NCBI RefSeq assembly: GCF_900094545.1
Contig: NZ_FMAH01000031.1
Span: forward strand, 1 to 64,000
DNA: 64,000 bases
DNA from: Martinezella miluonensis
GTDB lineage: Bacteria > Pseudomonadota > Alphaproteobacteria > Rhizobiales > Rhizobiaceae
Reading direction: 5' to 3'
Under the pieces are notes generated by a model, which saw only the letters and a program-made list of their open reading frames with translations, searched no databases and was not told where the DNA came from. Both the position numbers and the translations under genes were made by a program. Each line of letters opens with the position of its first letter. The stretch's first letter is position 1. Shown here in pieces: positions 34,047 to 43,444 of the stretch.

Positions 34047-35783
34047 ATGACTATCAAGCTGCATAAGCCAGATATCACCGAGCTTAAGCCGCGAATCACC
34101 GTGTTCGGTGTTGGTGGCGGTGGCGGCAATGCCGTCAATAACATGATCACGGCAGGCTTGCAGGGCGTCGATTTCGTCGTCGCCAACACTGATGCACAGG
34201 CGCTGACCATGACGAAGGCGGAGCGGATCATCCAGCTCGGCGTCAACGTCACGGAAGGTCTTGGCGCCGGTTCGCAGCCGGAAGTCGGCCGTGCAGCCGC
34301 TGAAGAGTGCATCGATGAAATCATCGACCACCTCAATGGCACGCATATGTGCTTCGTTACCGCCGGCATGGGCGGTGGTACGGGTACGGGTGCCGCACCG
34401 GTCGTCGCACAGGCCGCTCGCAACAAGGGCATCCTGACCGTCGGCGTCGTCACCAAGCCGTTCCACTTCGAAGGCGGCCGCCGCATGCGTCTCGCCGAAC
34501 AGGGTATCCAGGAACTGCAGAAGTCGGTCGACACGCTGATCGTCATTCCGAACCAGAATCTGTTCCGCATCGCAAACGACAAGACGACTTTCGCCGACGC
34601 GTTCTCGATGGCCGACCAGGTTCTCTATTCGGGCGTTGCCTGCATCACCGACCTGATGGTGAAGGAAGGTCTCATCAACCTCGACTTCGCAGACGTCCGT
34701 TCGGTCATGCGCGAAATGGGCCGCGCCATGATGGGCACCGGTGAGGCTTCCGGCCAGGGCCGTGCAATGCAGGCCGCCGAGGCCGCCATTGCCAACCCGC
34801 TGCTCGACGAAACCTCGATGAAGGGCGCACAGGGCCTGCTGATCTCGATCACCGGTGGCCGTGACCTGACCCTGTTCGAAGTCGATGAAGCTGCAACCCG
34901 CATCCGCGAAGAGGTCGATCCCGACGCCAACATTATACTCGGCGCCACCTTCGACGAATCGCTGGAAGGCATCATCCGCGTTTCCGTCGTCGCAACGGGT
35001 ATCGACCGCGCGATGAACGAAGCTGCCGACAGAGGAATGGAATTCCGTCCGGCCGCCAAGCCGGCTATGCGTCCTTCCGCGGCCGCCGCTCCGGTAGCGG
35101 CCGCAGCTCAGCCTGCCCATGTCGCGCAGGCCCATACCGCACAGGCTGCCGCTCCGGCTCCTCGTACCGTGGACCCGGTTGCCCAGACCATTCGTGCGGC
35201 AGAGGCCGATCTCGAGCGCGAGCTGGAAATCCAGATGAGCCGTCAGGCTCATGTCCAGCAGCAGCCGGTAATGCCGCAGGCCGCAGCGCCGGAAGATAGC
35301 TTCCGTCCGCAGAGCCGCATCTTCGCAGCTGCTCCGGAAGCTCAGCCGGTCCGTCAGGCCCCGGTTCAGGCGCAGCCTCAGCAGCAGGCACCGGTCATGC
35401 ATCAGCAGCCGATCATCCGTCAGGCTCCCGAGCAGGTTCGCATGCCGAAGGTCGAGGATTTCCCGCCGGTCGTTAAGGCTGAAATGGAACACCGCGCCCA
35501 GCCGGCAGCCCCCCAGGCCACCGAAGAGCGTGGCCCGATGGGCCTGCTGAAGCGAATCACCAATTCGCTCGGCCGCCGCGAAGAAGATCCGGCCTTCGAT
35601 GACATGATGGCCTCGACGAACGCAGCGCCGCAGCGCCGGGCACCGTCGCCGGAAGCCAGCCTCTACGCTCCGCGTCGCGGCAACCTCGACGACCAGGGCC
35701 GTCAGGCTCCGCAGGCACGCATGGCGAACCATGAAGACGATCAGCTCGAGATTCCGGCCTTCCTGCGCCGCCAGTCGAACTGA
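34047..35783 (+). CDS. ftsZ: Cell division GTPase FtsZ (long-linker type)
   Basis: Tubulin homologue forming the Z ring. GTPase core about residues 1-320: FGVGGGGGNAVNNM, the tubulin signature GGGTGTGAAPV, and NVDFADVR-type NLDFADVRSVM. A roughly 240-residue Gln/Ala/Pro-rich linker follows (PVAAAAQPAHVAQAHTAQAA and similar), then the C-terminal peptide LEIPAFLRRQSN that binds FtsA. At 578 residues it is far longer than E. coli FtsZ (383), normal for rhizobial FtsZ1. AAGGA precedes the ATG; 103 bases separate it from ftsA. Confidence 0.97.
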   Translation: MTIKLHKPDITELKPRITVFGVGGGGGNAVNNMITAGLQGVDFVVANTDAQALTMTKAERIIQLGVNVTEGLGAGSQPEVGRAAAEECIDEIIDHLNGTHMCFVTAGMGGGTGTGAAPVVAQAARNKGILTVGVVTKPFHFEGGRRMRLAEQGIQELQKSVDTLIVIPNQNLFRIANDKTTFADAFSMADQVLYSGVACITDLMVKEGLINLDFADVRSVMREMGRAMMGTGEASGQGRAMQAAEAAIANPLLDETSMKGAQGLLISITGGRDLTLFEVDEAATRIREEVDPDANIILGATFDESLEGIIRVSVVATGIDRAMNEAADRGMEFRPAAKPAMRPSAAAAPVAAAAQPAHVAQAHTAQAAAPAPRTVDPVAQTIRAAEADLERELEIQMSRQAHVQQQPVMPQAAAPEDSFRPQSRIFAAAPEAQPVRQAPVQAQPQQQAPVMHQQPIIRQAPEQVRMPKVEDFPPVVKAEMEHRAQPAAPQATEERGPMGLLKRITNSLGRREEDPAFDDMMASTNAAPQRRAPSPEASLYAPRRGNLDDQGRQAPQARMANHEDDQLEIPAFLRRQSN

Positions 35784-36112
35784 CCTGATGCTGAACGACC
35801 TTTTAATAGGTCGCTAACCATCTTGACGAAATCCGGGGCCGCAAGGCTCCGGATTTCCTTATTTTAGACTTGTTGTCATATCCGAAATTATCCAACAAAT
35901 TCAATCAGCTGCTTTCGTAACAATGCGAAAGAAACAGTGATTTGGAATGCTGTGCCCCGGCGCGTATGTAAATACCAAGCAAGGCTGCGGAATCACATTT
36001 GGCAGCGAGCTTTTGTAAGAGAGCGGCATAGTTAACAGACTGAACCGGCGAGAAGGGTAAGCGTCCGAAGATGGCCACCCAGCATGGATCAGACAGACGA
36101 AGGCAGAATTAT
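35784..36112 (+). other. Gap between ftsZ and lpxC
   Basis: No supported gene in 329 bases. It holds the ftsZ terminator (35829-35866), a small CTTTCG-N8-CGAAAG hairpin (35912-35931) and presumably the lpxC promoter. A 72-codon minus-strand frame here is AT-richer than the neighbours and has no family likeness. Confidence 0.6.
35829..35866 (+). terminator. Terminator of ftsZ
   Basis: Twelve-bp stem (35829-35840 with 35845-35856; one G-U pair) with GCAA tetraloop, followed by CCTTATTTTA. About 45 bases after the ftsZ stop codon. Confidence 0.8.
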
Positions 36113-37069
36113 ATGGCAATCGGATTGCTGGGTTTTCAGACCACTATTGCAAACCCTGTGACACTTTCGGGTATCGGCGTTCATTCCGGCGCCAATGTGT
36201 CGATTACGTTCTATCCTGCTGAGGCAGGCACCGGTGTCGTTTTCCAGCGCCTGCATGGTAATGGCGATGTGACCGAGCTGCGTGCCGTTTCCTCGCAGGT
36301 CGGCAATACGGATCTCTGCACGGTTCTTGGCTTTTCTCCGGCGCGCTCCGTTGCGACGGTGGAGCATGTCATGGCTGCGATCTACGCGGTCGGCCTCGAT
36401 AACGTCGTCGTGGAAGTCACCGGCGCCGAAATGCCGATCATGGACGGCAGTTCCTATCCCTTCATCGAAGCCATCGAGCAGACCGGTATCGTCTCGCTCA
36501 GCGCCAAGCGTCGCTATATCCGCGTCACCAAGCCGGTGCGCATCGAGGCCGGCGGTTCCTGGTGCGAGTTTCGTCCATATGACGGCACACGATTCGAAGT
36601 CGAGATCGATTTCGAATGCCCGCTGATTGGCCGACAGAAATGGGAAGGCGACCTGACCGCCGAGAGCTTCAAGACGGAACTGTCGCGTGCGCGCACCTTC
36701 GGCTTCATGCGCGACGTCGAACGCCTCTGGGCTTCGGGCCACGCGCTGGGTTCGTCGCTTGAGAATTCCGTCGTCATCTCCGACGACAATACGGTTATCA
36801 ACGTCGAAGGCCTGCGTTACGCCAAGGATGAATTCGTTCGTCACAAGACGCTGGATGCCGTTGGAGATCTCGCGCTTGCCGGCGCGCAGTTCATCGGCCA
36901 TTACCGCTCCTATCGCGGCGGCCATCGGATGAATGCGAATGCTCTCAAGGCGCTGCTGAGCGATCCCAGTGCTTATGATGTCGTCGAGTCTTCGGCGCAG
37001 CGTCAGCGTGCTCACAGCCGCGATTTCGTTCCGGTAAACGCTCCGGAATTCGCCCCCTGGTCGGCGTGA
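36113..37069 (+). CDS. lpxC: UDP-3-O-acyl-N-acetylglucosamine deacetylase LpxC
   Basis: Zn-dependent committed step of lipid A synthesis. Zinc and catalytic motifs: TVEHVMAAIYAVGLDN (first His), FVRHKTLDAVGDLALAG (His and Asp), and the C-terminal GHYRSYRGGHRMN His. Start at ATG 36113 (MAIGLLGFQTTI) gives the family N-terminus TLSGIGVHSG and 318 residues; an earlier ATG at 36071 would add 14 residues. Own terminator follows. Confidence 0.96.
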   Translation: MAIGLLGFQTTIANPVTLSGIGVHSGANVSITFYPAEAGTGVVFQRLHGNGDVTELRAVSSQVGNTDLCTVLGFSPARSVATVEHVMAAIYAVGLDNVVVEVTGAEMPIMDGSSYPFIEAIEQTGIVSLSAKRRYIRVTKPVRIEAGGSWCEFRPYDGTRFEVEIDFECPLIGRQKWEGDLTAESFKTELSRARTFGFMRDVERLWASGHALGSSLENSVVISDDNTVINVEGLRYAKDEFVRHKTLDAVGDLALAGAQFIGHYRSYRGGHRMNANALKALLSDPSAYDVVESSAQRQRAHSRDFVPVNAPEFAPWSA

Positions 37070-37092
37070 CCTTTCGGAATCGCGATGAAATT

Positions 37093-37127
37093 GAGTGCCG
37101 CTCTGATGAGGAGCGGCTCTTTTTTTG
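37093..37127 (+). terminator. Terminator of lpxC
   Basis: GCCGCTC/GAGCGGC stem (37097-37103 with 37111-37117), flanked by further pairing, followed by an eight-base T run. Just after the lpxC stop. Confidence 0.85.
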
Positions 37128-37355
37128 ACAGGCGACTCGCAAGCTTTGTCTTCGGTTGGAGCAGGACGTGAAAATCAGGTGAGCGGCAAAGGAATTCCCT
37201 GTCAAAACAGTGATTAAAGCCTGCTGAAATCCGGCCTTTGCCACAAAAATGCGTTAATGCATCATCAATGCGTTGCCCTGATGGTGTTTTTACGGCTAGA
37301 AACGCCAGCGAGAGAACGCCGTCTCCGCAACGACGGCTAGTGGGACAGTGATCCG

Positions 37356-38225
37356 ATGAGTTTTGCAAGGTCTGAAAGCATGAATATCGCAGCACGGGCT
37401 TTGCTCGTATCGCTTCTCCTGGCTGGTACCAGTGCTGTGGTGACCGGTTGTAATACGAAGAAGGATATCGACATCACCAAGCTCGGTGTCGATACCGATC
37501 CGCCGGAATTGCTCTACAATCAGGGCCTCGCCAATATCAAGGCCGGCAACATGGCGGAAGCCGGCAAGAAGTTCGATGCCATCAACCAGCAGCAGCCCTT
37601 CTCCGAATGGGCGCGCAAGGCGATGGTGATGAGCACTTTCGTGAAGTTCCGTACAGGTCGCTATGACGACGCCGTACAGACGGGCAATAGCTACCTGCGG
37701 CAGTATCCGGCCTCCGAAGATGCCGATTACGTCCAGTACCTGGTCGGCTCGTCCTACGCCAAGCAGATCGTCGACATCACGCAGGACCAGCGTGCGGCGC
37801 AGCAGACGATCGAGGCAATGAGCAAGCTCGTCACCAATTATCCGAAGTCGCAATATGTCAGCGACGCGCAGGAAAAGATCCGCTTTGCCCGCGACCAACT
37901 CGCCGGCAAGGAAATGCAGGTCGGGCGCTATTATCTTGAGCGCAAGGATTATCTTGCCGCCATCTCCCGCTTCCGCATCGTCGTTGAGAAGTACCCGACG
38001 ACCAACCAGATCGAGGAAGCCTTGGCGCGTCTGGTCGAGGCCTATTACGCGATGGGCATCGTGCCTGAAGCCCAGACGGCAGCCGCCGTTCTCGGCCACA
38101 ACTATCCGGACAGCCGCTGGTACTCCGATTCCTTTCAGCTGCTGAAGAAGGGTGGCGTGGAGCCGAGCGAAAACTCCGGTTCGTGGATTTCCAGAGCGGG
38201 CAAGAAACTTCTTCTTGGGACGTGA
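37356..38225 (+). CDS. bamD: Outer membrane assembly lipoprotein BamD
   Basis: Essential lipoprotein of the BAM beta-barrel assembly complex (formerly ComL). Lipoprotein signal with lipobox VTGC (Cys about residue 32); then five TPR-like repeats, for example LYNQGLANIKAGNMAEAGKK, FRTGRYDDAVQTGNSYL and YYLERKDYLAAISRFRIVV. 289 residues. An in-frame ATG at 37380 (MNIAARALL) is an alternative start just before the hydrophobic core. Next to recN, as in many rhizobia. Confidence 0.93.
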   Translation: MSFARSESMNIAARALLVSLLLAGTSAVVTGCNTKKDIDITKLGVDTDPPELLYNQGLANIKAGNMAEAGKKFDAINQQQPFSEWARKAMVMSTFVKFRTGRYDDAVQTGNSYLRQYPASEDADYVQYLVGSSYAKQIVDITQDQRAAQQTIEAMSKLVTNYPKSQYVSDAQEKIRFARDQLAGKEMQVGRYYLERKDYLAAISRFRIVVEKYPTTNQIEEALARLVEAYYAMGIVPEAQTAAAVLGHNYPDSRWYSDSFQLLKKGGVEPSENSGSWISRAGKKLLLGT

Positions 38226-38237
38226 GATTGAGCGCAG

Positions 38238-39911
38238 ATGCTGATCCAGCTTTCGATCCGCGATATCGTTTTGATCGAGCGGCTGGATCTTGCCTTCGAG
38301 TCCGGACTTTCGGTGTTGACCGGCGAGACGGGTGCAGGCAAATCCATCCTGCTTGATAGCCTGTCGCTGGCCCTTGGCGGGCGCGGCGATGGCGGTCTCG
38401 TGCGTCATGGAGAGGACCGCGGTCAGGTAACGGCGGTTTTCGAGGTCGGCACGCAACATCCCGCTCGCAAGCTCCTGCGCGAGAATGGCCTCGATGACGA
38501 CGGCGATCTCATCTTTCGCCGCGTTCAATCTGCTGACGGCCGCACCAAGGCCTTTGTCAACGATCAGGCGCTCAGCGTTCAGCTTATGCGCCAGATCGGG
38601 CAGCTTCTCGTCGAAATCCATGGACAGCATGACGACCGTGCACTCGTCGATACGGATGCACACCGCATGCTGCTCGACGCTTTCGCCGGTCTCGCGGAAG
38701 AGGCGCAGGGGGTCGGCAGGCTGCACAAGGCATGGCGCGACAACGAGCGCACCTTGAAGAAGCACAGGGAGCAGGTGGAGAAGGCGGCCCGCGAGGCCGA
38801 CTATCTGCGTGCTTCCGTCGAAGAGCTGGAAAAGCTGTCGCCGCAGGACGGCGAGGAGGATGAGCTCGCCGAAAAGCGCTCGCGGATGATGAAAGCCGAG
38901 CGCATCGCCGGCGATATCGCCGAGGCTTCGGAGTTCCTGAACGGCAATGCCTCGCCCGTGCCGCATATCGCTTCGCTGGTCCGCCGGCTCGAGCGCAAGA
39001 GCCATGAGGCGCCGGGCCTGCTGGAGGATACTGTCGCGTTGCTCGACGCGGCTCTCGACCAGCTCTCCAACGCGCAGATGGAAGTAGAGGCCGCACTGCG
39101 CAAGACGGAATACGATCCGCGCGAACTTGAGCGGGTCGAGGAGCGGTTGTTTGCGCTCCGCGCAGCCTCGCGCAAATATTCGGTGCCCGTAAGCGAGCTT
39201 CCGGCTCTCGCTGAGCGCATGGTTTCCGATCTCGCCGATGTCGATGCCGGCGAAGAGAAGCTGGCCCGCCTTGATGCCGAATTGGCTGCCGCAAAGGCGG
39301 AATATGATGTTGCAGCACGCCGTCTCTCGGAAAAGCGCCATCATGCGGGCGAGGCCCTTGCCGCCGCCGTCATGGCGGAATTGCCGGCGCTGAAGCTCGA
39401 GCGGGCGCGTTTCATGGTGGAAATCACCAGCGACCGGGACGCCGGTACGGCCGAGGGCATCGATGTTGTCGAATTCCATGTGCAGACCAACCCCGGCACG
39501 CGCCCCGGTCCGATCACCAAGGTCGCGTCCGGCGGCGAGCTGTCGCGTTTCCTGCTGGCGCTGAAGGTGGCGCTCGCCGATCGTGGTTCGGCACCAACCC
39601 TCGTGTTTGATGAAATCGATACCGGTGTTGGCGGTGCGGTCGCCGATGCGATCGGCCAGCGGCTGAAACGCCTGTCCGATCGCGTGCAGGTGCTTTCCGT
39701 CACGCACGCACCACAGGTCGCTGCACGCGCCGGGACGCATCTCCTGATCTCCAAAGGCCCGGTCGCAGATGGATCGGAAAAAATCTCGACACGCGTGGCG
39801 ACCATGGAGCCCAAGGACCGCACCGAGGAAATCGCCCGCATGCTTGCTGGTGCTTCGGTGACGGAAGAGGCGAGGGCGGCTGCCAAGCGCTTGCTATCAG
39901 GCAACGGCTGA
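38238..39911 (+). CDS. recN: DNA repair protein RecN
   Basis: SMC-like ATPase acting in double-strand break repair. Walker A TGETGAGKSILLDSL near residue 35, long coiled-coil middle region (about 160-360; alternating Glu/Lys/Arg/Leu), ABC signature KVASGGELSRFLLALK and Walker B LVFDEIDTGVGG. 557 residues. Twelve bases after bamD, probably cotranscribed. No clear LexA box seen in the short junction, so any SOS control must act further upstream. Confidence 0.96.
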   Translation: MLIQLSIRDIVLIERLDLAFESGLSVLTGETGAGKSILLDSLSLALGGRGDGGLVRHGEDRGQVTAVFEVGTQHPARKLLRENGLDDDGDLIFRRVQSADGRTKAFVNDQALSVQLMRQIGQLLVEIHGQHDDRALVDTDAHRMLLDAFAGLAEEAQGVGRLHKAWRDNERTLKKHREQVEKAAREADYLRASVEELEKLSPQDGEEDELAEKRSRMMKAERIAGDIAEASEFLNGNASPVPHIASLVRRLERKSHEAPGLLEDTVALLDAALDQLSNAQMEVEAALRKTEYDPRELERVEERLFALRAASRKYSVPVSELPALAERMVSDLADVDAGEEKLARLDAELAAAKAEYDVAARRLSEKRHHAGEALAAAVMAELPALKLERARFMVEITSDRDAGTAEGIDVVEFHVQTNPGTRPGPITKVASGGELSRFLLALKVALADRGSAPTLVFDEIDTGVGGAVADAIGQRLKRLSDRVQVLSVTHAPQVAARAGTHLLISKGPVADGSEKISTRVATMEPKDRTEEIARMLAGASVTEEARAAAKRLLSGNG

Positions 39912-39944
39912 TCGCTGCACGCGTCCCACCACTTGATTTTTCCC

Positions 39945-40003
39945 TTTGTTTTTACGCGCTCCGGGCGGAAAACCGCTTCACACTTTTTCTCGAAGTGCTC
40001 TAA
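39945..40003 (+). repeat. Rhizobial intergenic mosaic repeat, half copy
   Basis: Core matches the copy at 57789-57838 at about 41 of 48 positions by hand alignment, including CGGAAAACCGCT and GAAGTGC. Such elements are scattered through Rhizobiaceae genomes (RIME family). Here only the right-hand half is evident, directly before ligA. Confidence 0.7.
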
Positions 40004-40033
40004 AACATCTCCGAAATCGGGGAGTGTCGATTC

Positions 40034-42187
40034 ATGAGCACCGAACAAAAGCCCGTCGAAGATCTGACCGAAGAGGAAGCGGCCGCCGCACTTGCCTATC
40101 TGGCCGCGGAGATCGCACGCAACGATGCGCTTTATCATAGCAAGGACGCGCCGGAGATCTCGGATGCCGACTATGATGCGCTGAAGCGGCGCAATGACGC
40201 TATCGAAGCCCGGTTCCCGGCTTTGATTCGCGCCGACAGCCCATCGCGTCGGGTGGGTGCAGCACCTTCGGAAACCTTCGCGCCTGTCGTTCATGCGAGG
40301 CCGATGTTGTCGCTCGACAACACGTTTTCGCAGGAAGATGTGGAGGATTTCGTCGCGAGCGTCTATCGCTTCCTCGGCCGGCTTCCGGACAATTCGATTG
40401 CCTTTACCGCTGAGCCGAAGATCGATGGTCTTTCCATGTCGATCCGCTACGAGAATGGGCGGATGGTGAGTGCTGCAACGCGCGGCGACGGCACGACCGG
40501 CGAAAATGTCACCGCCAATATCAGAACCATCCAGGAAATTCCCCAGACGCTGCCCGCAGGCGCGCCCGCTATTGTCGAGGTTCGCGGCGAGGTTTACATG
40601 GCGAAGAGCGATTTCCTGGCGCTCAATGCGCAGATGGAGGCCGAGGGCAAGCAGGCCTATGTCAACCCGCGCAACACCGCGGCGGGCTCGCTGCGTCAGC
40701 TCGATGCGAAGGTAACGGCGAGCCGCAAGCTAAAATTCTTTGCCTATGCCTGGGGCGAGATGTCGGACATGCCGGCCGATACGCAATATGACATGGTGCA
40801 GGCCTTCAAATCGTGGGGCTTTCCCGTCAATCCGCTGATGGCGCGATTGAATTCCGTCGCCGATATTCTCGGCCATTATGAGGAAATCGGCCTGCAGCGA
40901 CCCGATCTCGATTATGATATCGACGGCGTGGTCTACAAGGTCGATAGCCTGGAACTTCAGGCTCGCCTTGGCTTCCGCTCGCGCTCGCCGCGCTGGGCGA
41001 CGGCACATAAATTTCCCGCAGAGCAGGCGTTCACACGTCTCGTCGACATCGATATCCAGGTCGGTCGCACCGGCGCGCTGACGCCGGTCGCGCGGCTTGA
41101 GCCGATCACGGTCGGTGGTGTCGTCGTCACCAATGCGACGCTGCACAACGCCGATTACATCAAGGGTATCGGCAACAAGGGCGAGCCGATCCGCGATGGC
41201 CGCGATATCCGCGTCGGCGATATGGTGATCGTGCAGCGAGCAGGCGACGTCATCCCTCAGATCGTCGATGTCGTGATGGAGAAGCGTGAAGCGTCGAGTG
41301 CGCCCTATGAGTTTCCCAGGGTTTGCCCGGTCTGCGGCAGCCACGCAGTGCGGGACATCAACGAAAAGACCGGCAAGGTCGATGCCGTGACCCGCTGCAC
41401 CGGCGGCTTTATCTGTCGGGCGCAGGCGACCGAGCATCTCAAGCATTTCGTCTCGCGCAATGCCTACGATATCGAAGGTTTGGGCTCGAAGCAGATCGAT
41501 TTCTTTTTCGAGAGCGAAGATCAGGCACTGCAGATCAGGACCGCGCCTGACATCTTCACTCTTGAGAAGCGCCAGCAATCGTCGCTTGCGAAGCTGGAAA
41601 ATATCGACGGCTTCGGTAAGGTCAGCGTCGGCAAGCTTTATGCTGCCATCAATGAGAGGCGGCAGATTGCCTTGCACCGCTTCATCTTCGCGCTTGGCAT
41701 CCGTCATGTCGGCGAGACGACCGCCAAGCTGCTTGCACGCTCCTACGGCACTTACCAAGCCTTCGAGGTGGCGATGAAAGAGGCGGCCCCGCTTTCAGGC
41801 GATGCGTGGAACGACCTCAACAATATCGAGGGTATCGGCGAGGTGGTGGCGCGTGCGATCGTCGAATTCTACAAGGAGCCGCGCAATACCGAGGTGATCG
41901 CAAGCTTGCTCAAAGAGGTGCAGCCTCAGGAGGCCGAGCAGCCCGTGACATCCGGGAGCCCAGTTGCCGGCAAGACAGTTGTCTTCACCGGCTCCTTGGA
42001 AAAGTTCACCCGCGATGAAGCCAAGGCCAAGGCAGAGAGCCTAGGCGCCAAGGTTTCCGGCTCGGTGTCGAAAAAGACCGATATTGTCGTAGCAGGACCG
42101 GGCGCTGGTTCGAAGCTCGACAAAGCGCGGGAGTTCAACGTCCAGATCATGACCGAGGACGAGTGGCTGGATTTTATCGGCGGATAA
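40034..42187 (+). CDS. ligA: NAD-dependent DNA ligase LigA
   Basis: Seals nicks in replication and repair with NAD. Order: Ia domain (YHSKDAPEISDADYDALKRR), adenylation domain with the active-site Lys in AEPKIDGLSMSIRYENG, OB fold, a four-Cys zinc finger (CPVCGSHAVRD and later Cys residues), HhH repeats and a C-terminal BRCT domain (GKTVVFTGSLEKFTRDEA). 717 residues, full length. GGAG precedes the ATG. Last gene of the dcw-linked stretch. Confidence 0.97.
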   Translation: MSTEQKPVEDLTEEEAAAALAYLAAEIARNDALYHSKDAPEISDADYDALKRRNDAIEARFPALIRADSPSRRVGAAPSETFAPVVHARPMLSLDNTFSQEDVEDFVASVYRFLGRLPDNSIAFTAEPKIDGLSMSIRYENGRMVSAATRGDGTTGENVTANIRTIQEIPQTLPAGAPAIVEVRGEVYMAKSDFLALNAQMEAEGKQAYVNPRNTAAGSLRQLDAKVTASRKLKFFAYAWGEMSDMPADTQYDMVQAFKSWGFPVNPLMARLNSVADILGHYEEIGLQRPDLDYDIDGVVYKVDSLELQARLGFRSRSPRWATAHKFPAEQAFTRLVDIDIQVGRTGALTPVARLEPITVGGVVVTNATLHNADYIKGIGNKGEPIRDGRDIRVGDMVIVQRAGDVIPQIVDVVMEKREASSAPYEFPRVCPVCGSHAVRDINEKTGKVDAVTRCTGGFICRAQATEHLKHFVSRNAYDIEGLGSKQIDFFFESEDQALQIRTAPDIFTLEKRQQSSLAKLENIDGFGKVSVGKLYAAINERRQIALHRFIFALGIRHVGETTAKLLARSYGTYQAFEVAMKEAAPLSGDAWNDLNNIEGIGEVVARAIVEFYKEPRNTEVIASLLKEVQPQEAEQPVTSGSPVAGKTVVFTGSLEKFTRDEAKAKAESLGAKVSGSVSKKTDIVVAGPGAGSKLDKAREFNVQIMTEDEWLDFIGG

Positions 42188-42227
42188 GAGATGGCGGCGG
42201 GATCGTGACCCACCGCCCTTCGATCGT

Positions 42228-42764
42228 TCAGAGTCTTAAGCGCGCCATCGTGAAGGCGTCCACATATTCGCCGTTACGGAATGCAAAAGCGCGCAGGCGT
42301 CCTTCGGTTTCGAAGCCGAATTTCTCGTAGAGCCGGATCGCCGGTGCATTGTCGACAAAGACGGTGAGTTCCAGGCGCTTGATCGCCAGCCAGTTGTCGG
42401 CGCTGTCGACAAGCGCGGCAAGAAGCGCCGAGCCGACGCCGCAGCCCGTGAAATCGTCGTGCACACCCATGCCGATCTGGCCGATGTGCATCCGTCGTCC
42501 GGAAAGCCGGTTGAGGCCGGCATTGCCGACGACTTGTTCGTTGACCTCCGCGACAAGGCGGGTCGAGTTGGGGGCGGGCTTTTCCAGCCATTCCCGGGTT
42601 TCCTCGACGCTTTGAAAGGGCAGGCGCAAGGTGCCGGCGCGGAAACCGGGAAGATTGGCGATCGCCGCGATCGCTTCGGCATCGGACGGCCGCGTCGCAC
42701 GGATCTCGATCGGGCCGACTTTGCCTGATCGTCGCTTAACGGGCTCTTGTTCGTCGAAAGACAT
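42228..42764 (-). CDS. GNAT family N-acetyltransferase
   Basis: Acetyl-CoA-dependent transferase of unknown substrate. Start 42764 follows AAGGAG and gives 178 residues. The acetyl-CoA loop is GCGVGSALLAALVD, preceded by the IGMGVHDDFTG strand, and VDNAPAIRLYEKFGFETEGR is the usual C-terminal motif of RimI/SpeG-like members. Convergent with ligA. A 28-base dyad lies 39 bases upstream of the start. Confidence 0.9.
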   Translation of the reverse strand: MSFDEQEPVKRRSGKVGPIEIRATRPSDAEAIAAIANLPGFRAGTLRLPFQSVEETREWLEKPAPNSTRLVAEVNEQVVGNAGLNRLSGRRMHIGQIGMGVHDDFTGCGVGSALLAALVDSADNWLAIKRLELTVFVDNAPAIRLYEKFGFETEGRLRAFAFRNGEYVDAFTMARLRL

Positions 42765-42802
42765 GGGCTCTCCTTGGTATTGGGGAGGAGAGCAAGGAGA
42801 TT

Positions 42803-42830
42803 TCAACCCTGCTCGCCTCGGCAGGGTTGA
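42803..42830. promoter_or_regulatory. Dyad upstream of the GNAT gene
   Basis: Perfect 10-bp arms TCAACCCTGC and GCAGGGTTGA around an eight-base centre, 39-66 bases before the minus-strand start. It could be a leader hairpin or an operator; no T run follows on the minus strand. Confidence 0.4.
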
Positions 42831-43018
42831 GATGGATCGCAGTTAGCTCAGCGCAACACAGCTTCCACTCGCCCTGCAAAGGGAGAGATGGTGATAAGAT
42901 GCATTGCCGTGGTGCGAATTGCGATCATGGAGCGATGATCCGATGCGATGGGGTCGTTGTCAATTGTCTTCCTCCAATTTTGCTACCATCGATTACGGCT
43001 GTGCCCTCCAAAGATTAC

Positions 43019-43074
43019 TTGACAGGCAACCATTTGGTTGCCTATAAGAGAGATATAGGCAACCAAATGGTTCC
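43019..43074 (+). promoter_or_regulatory. arsR promoter with nested palindromic operators
   Basis: TTGACA (43019-43024) and TATAAG (43043-43048), 18 bp apart, form a good sigma-70 promoter. Operator 1 is GGCAACC-N4-GGTTGCC (43025-43042) inside the spacer; operator 2 is GGCAACC-N4-GGTTCC (43058-43074), after the -10. The two are also mutual reverse complements over 19 bases (43028-43046 and 43054-43072). Autorepression by the ArsR protein is the natural reading. Confidence 0.7.
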
Positions 43075-43082
43075 GTATTGAT

Positions 43083-43406
43083 ATGAATGACGACGCGGTT
43101 TTCAAGGCTCTGGCGGACACCAGTCGGCGGCAATTGCTGGATCGACTCCATGAGCACAACGGCCAGACGCTGAACGCGCTTTGCGAGGATCTGGCCATGA
43201 CCCGACAGGCAGTGGCGAAGCATCTCGCCATTCTGGAGGAGGCCAATCTGGTGTCGACCGAGAGACAGGGGCGGGAGAAGCTGCATTTCATCAATTCGGT
43301 GCCGATCAACGAGATTGCCGAGCGTTGGATCAGCAAGTTCGAGCGCCGGCAGCTGAGCGCGCTTTCGGCATTGAAGAAGGCTCTTGAAGGCGAGGGCGGT
43401 TCATAG
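43083..43406 (+). CDS. ArsR family winged-helix regulator
   Basis: Small (107 residues) ArsR/SmtB-fold repressor. HTH region LNALCEDLAMTRQAVAKHLA with wing VSTERQGREKLHF. The metal-binding ELCVCDL motif of ArsR/CadC is absent, so it is not a classical metal sensor; it resembles the ArsR regulators paired with SRPBCC proteins. It starts eight bases after operator 2, and the SRPBCC gene follows 38 bases downstream. Confidence 0.88.
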   Translation: MNDDAVFKALADTSRRQLLDRLHEHNGQTLNALCEDLAMTRQAVAKHLAILEEANLVSTERQGREKLHFINSVPINEIAERWISKFERRQLSALSALKKALEGEGGS

Positions 43407-43444
43407 GCCCGAGAAGCAAGAATAGTGAAACAAGGAGAAATGAC

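Noticed and set aside
33645..35732. 695-codon minus-strand frame opposite ftsZ
   Set aside because: Shadow of the GC-rich ftsZ gene and its repetitive linker.
42192..42216. Possible terminator after ligA
   Set aside because: The GGCGG/CCGCC hairpin has a mismatch in the middle and no T run on either strand.
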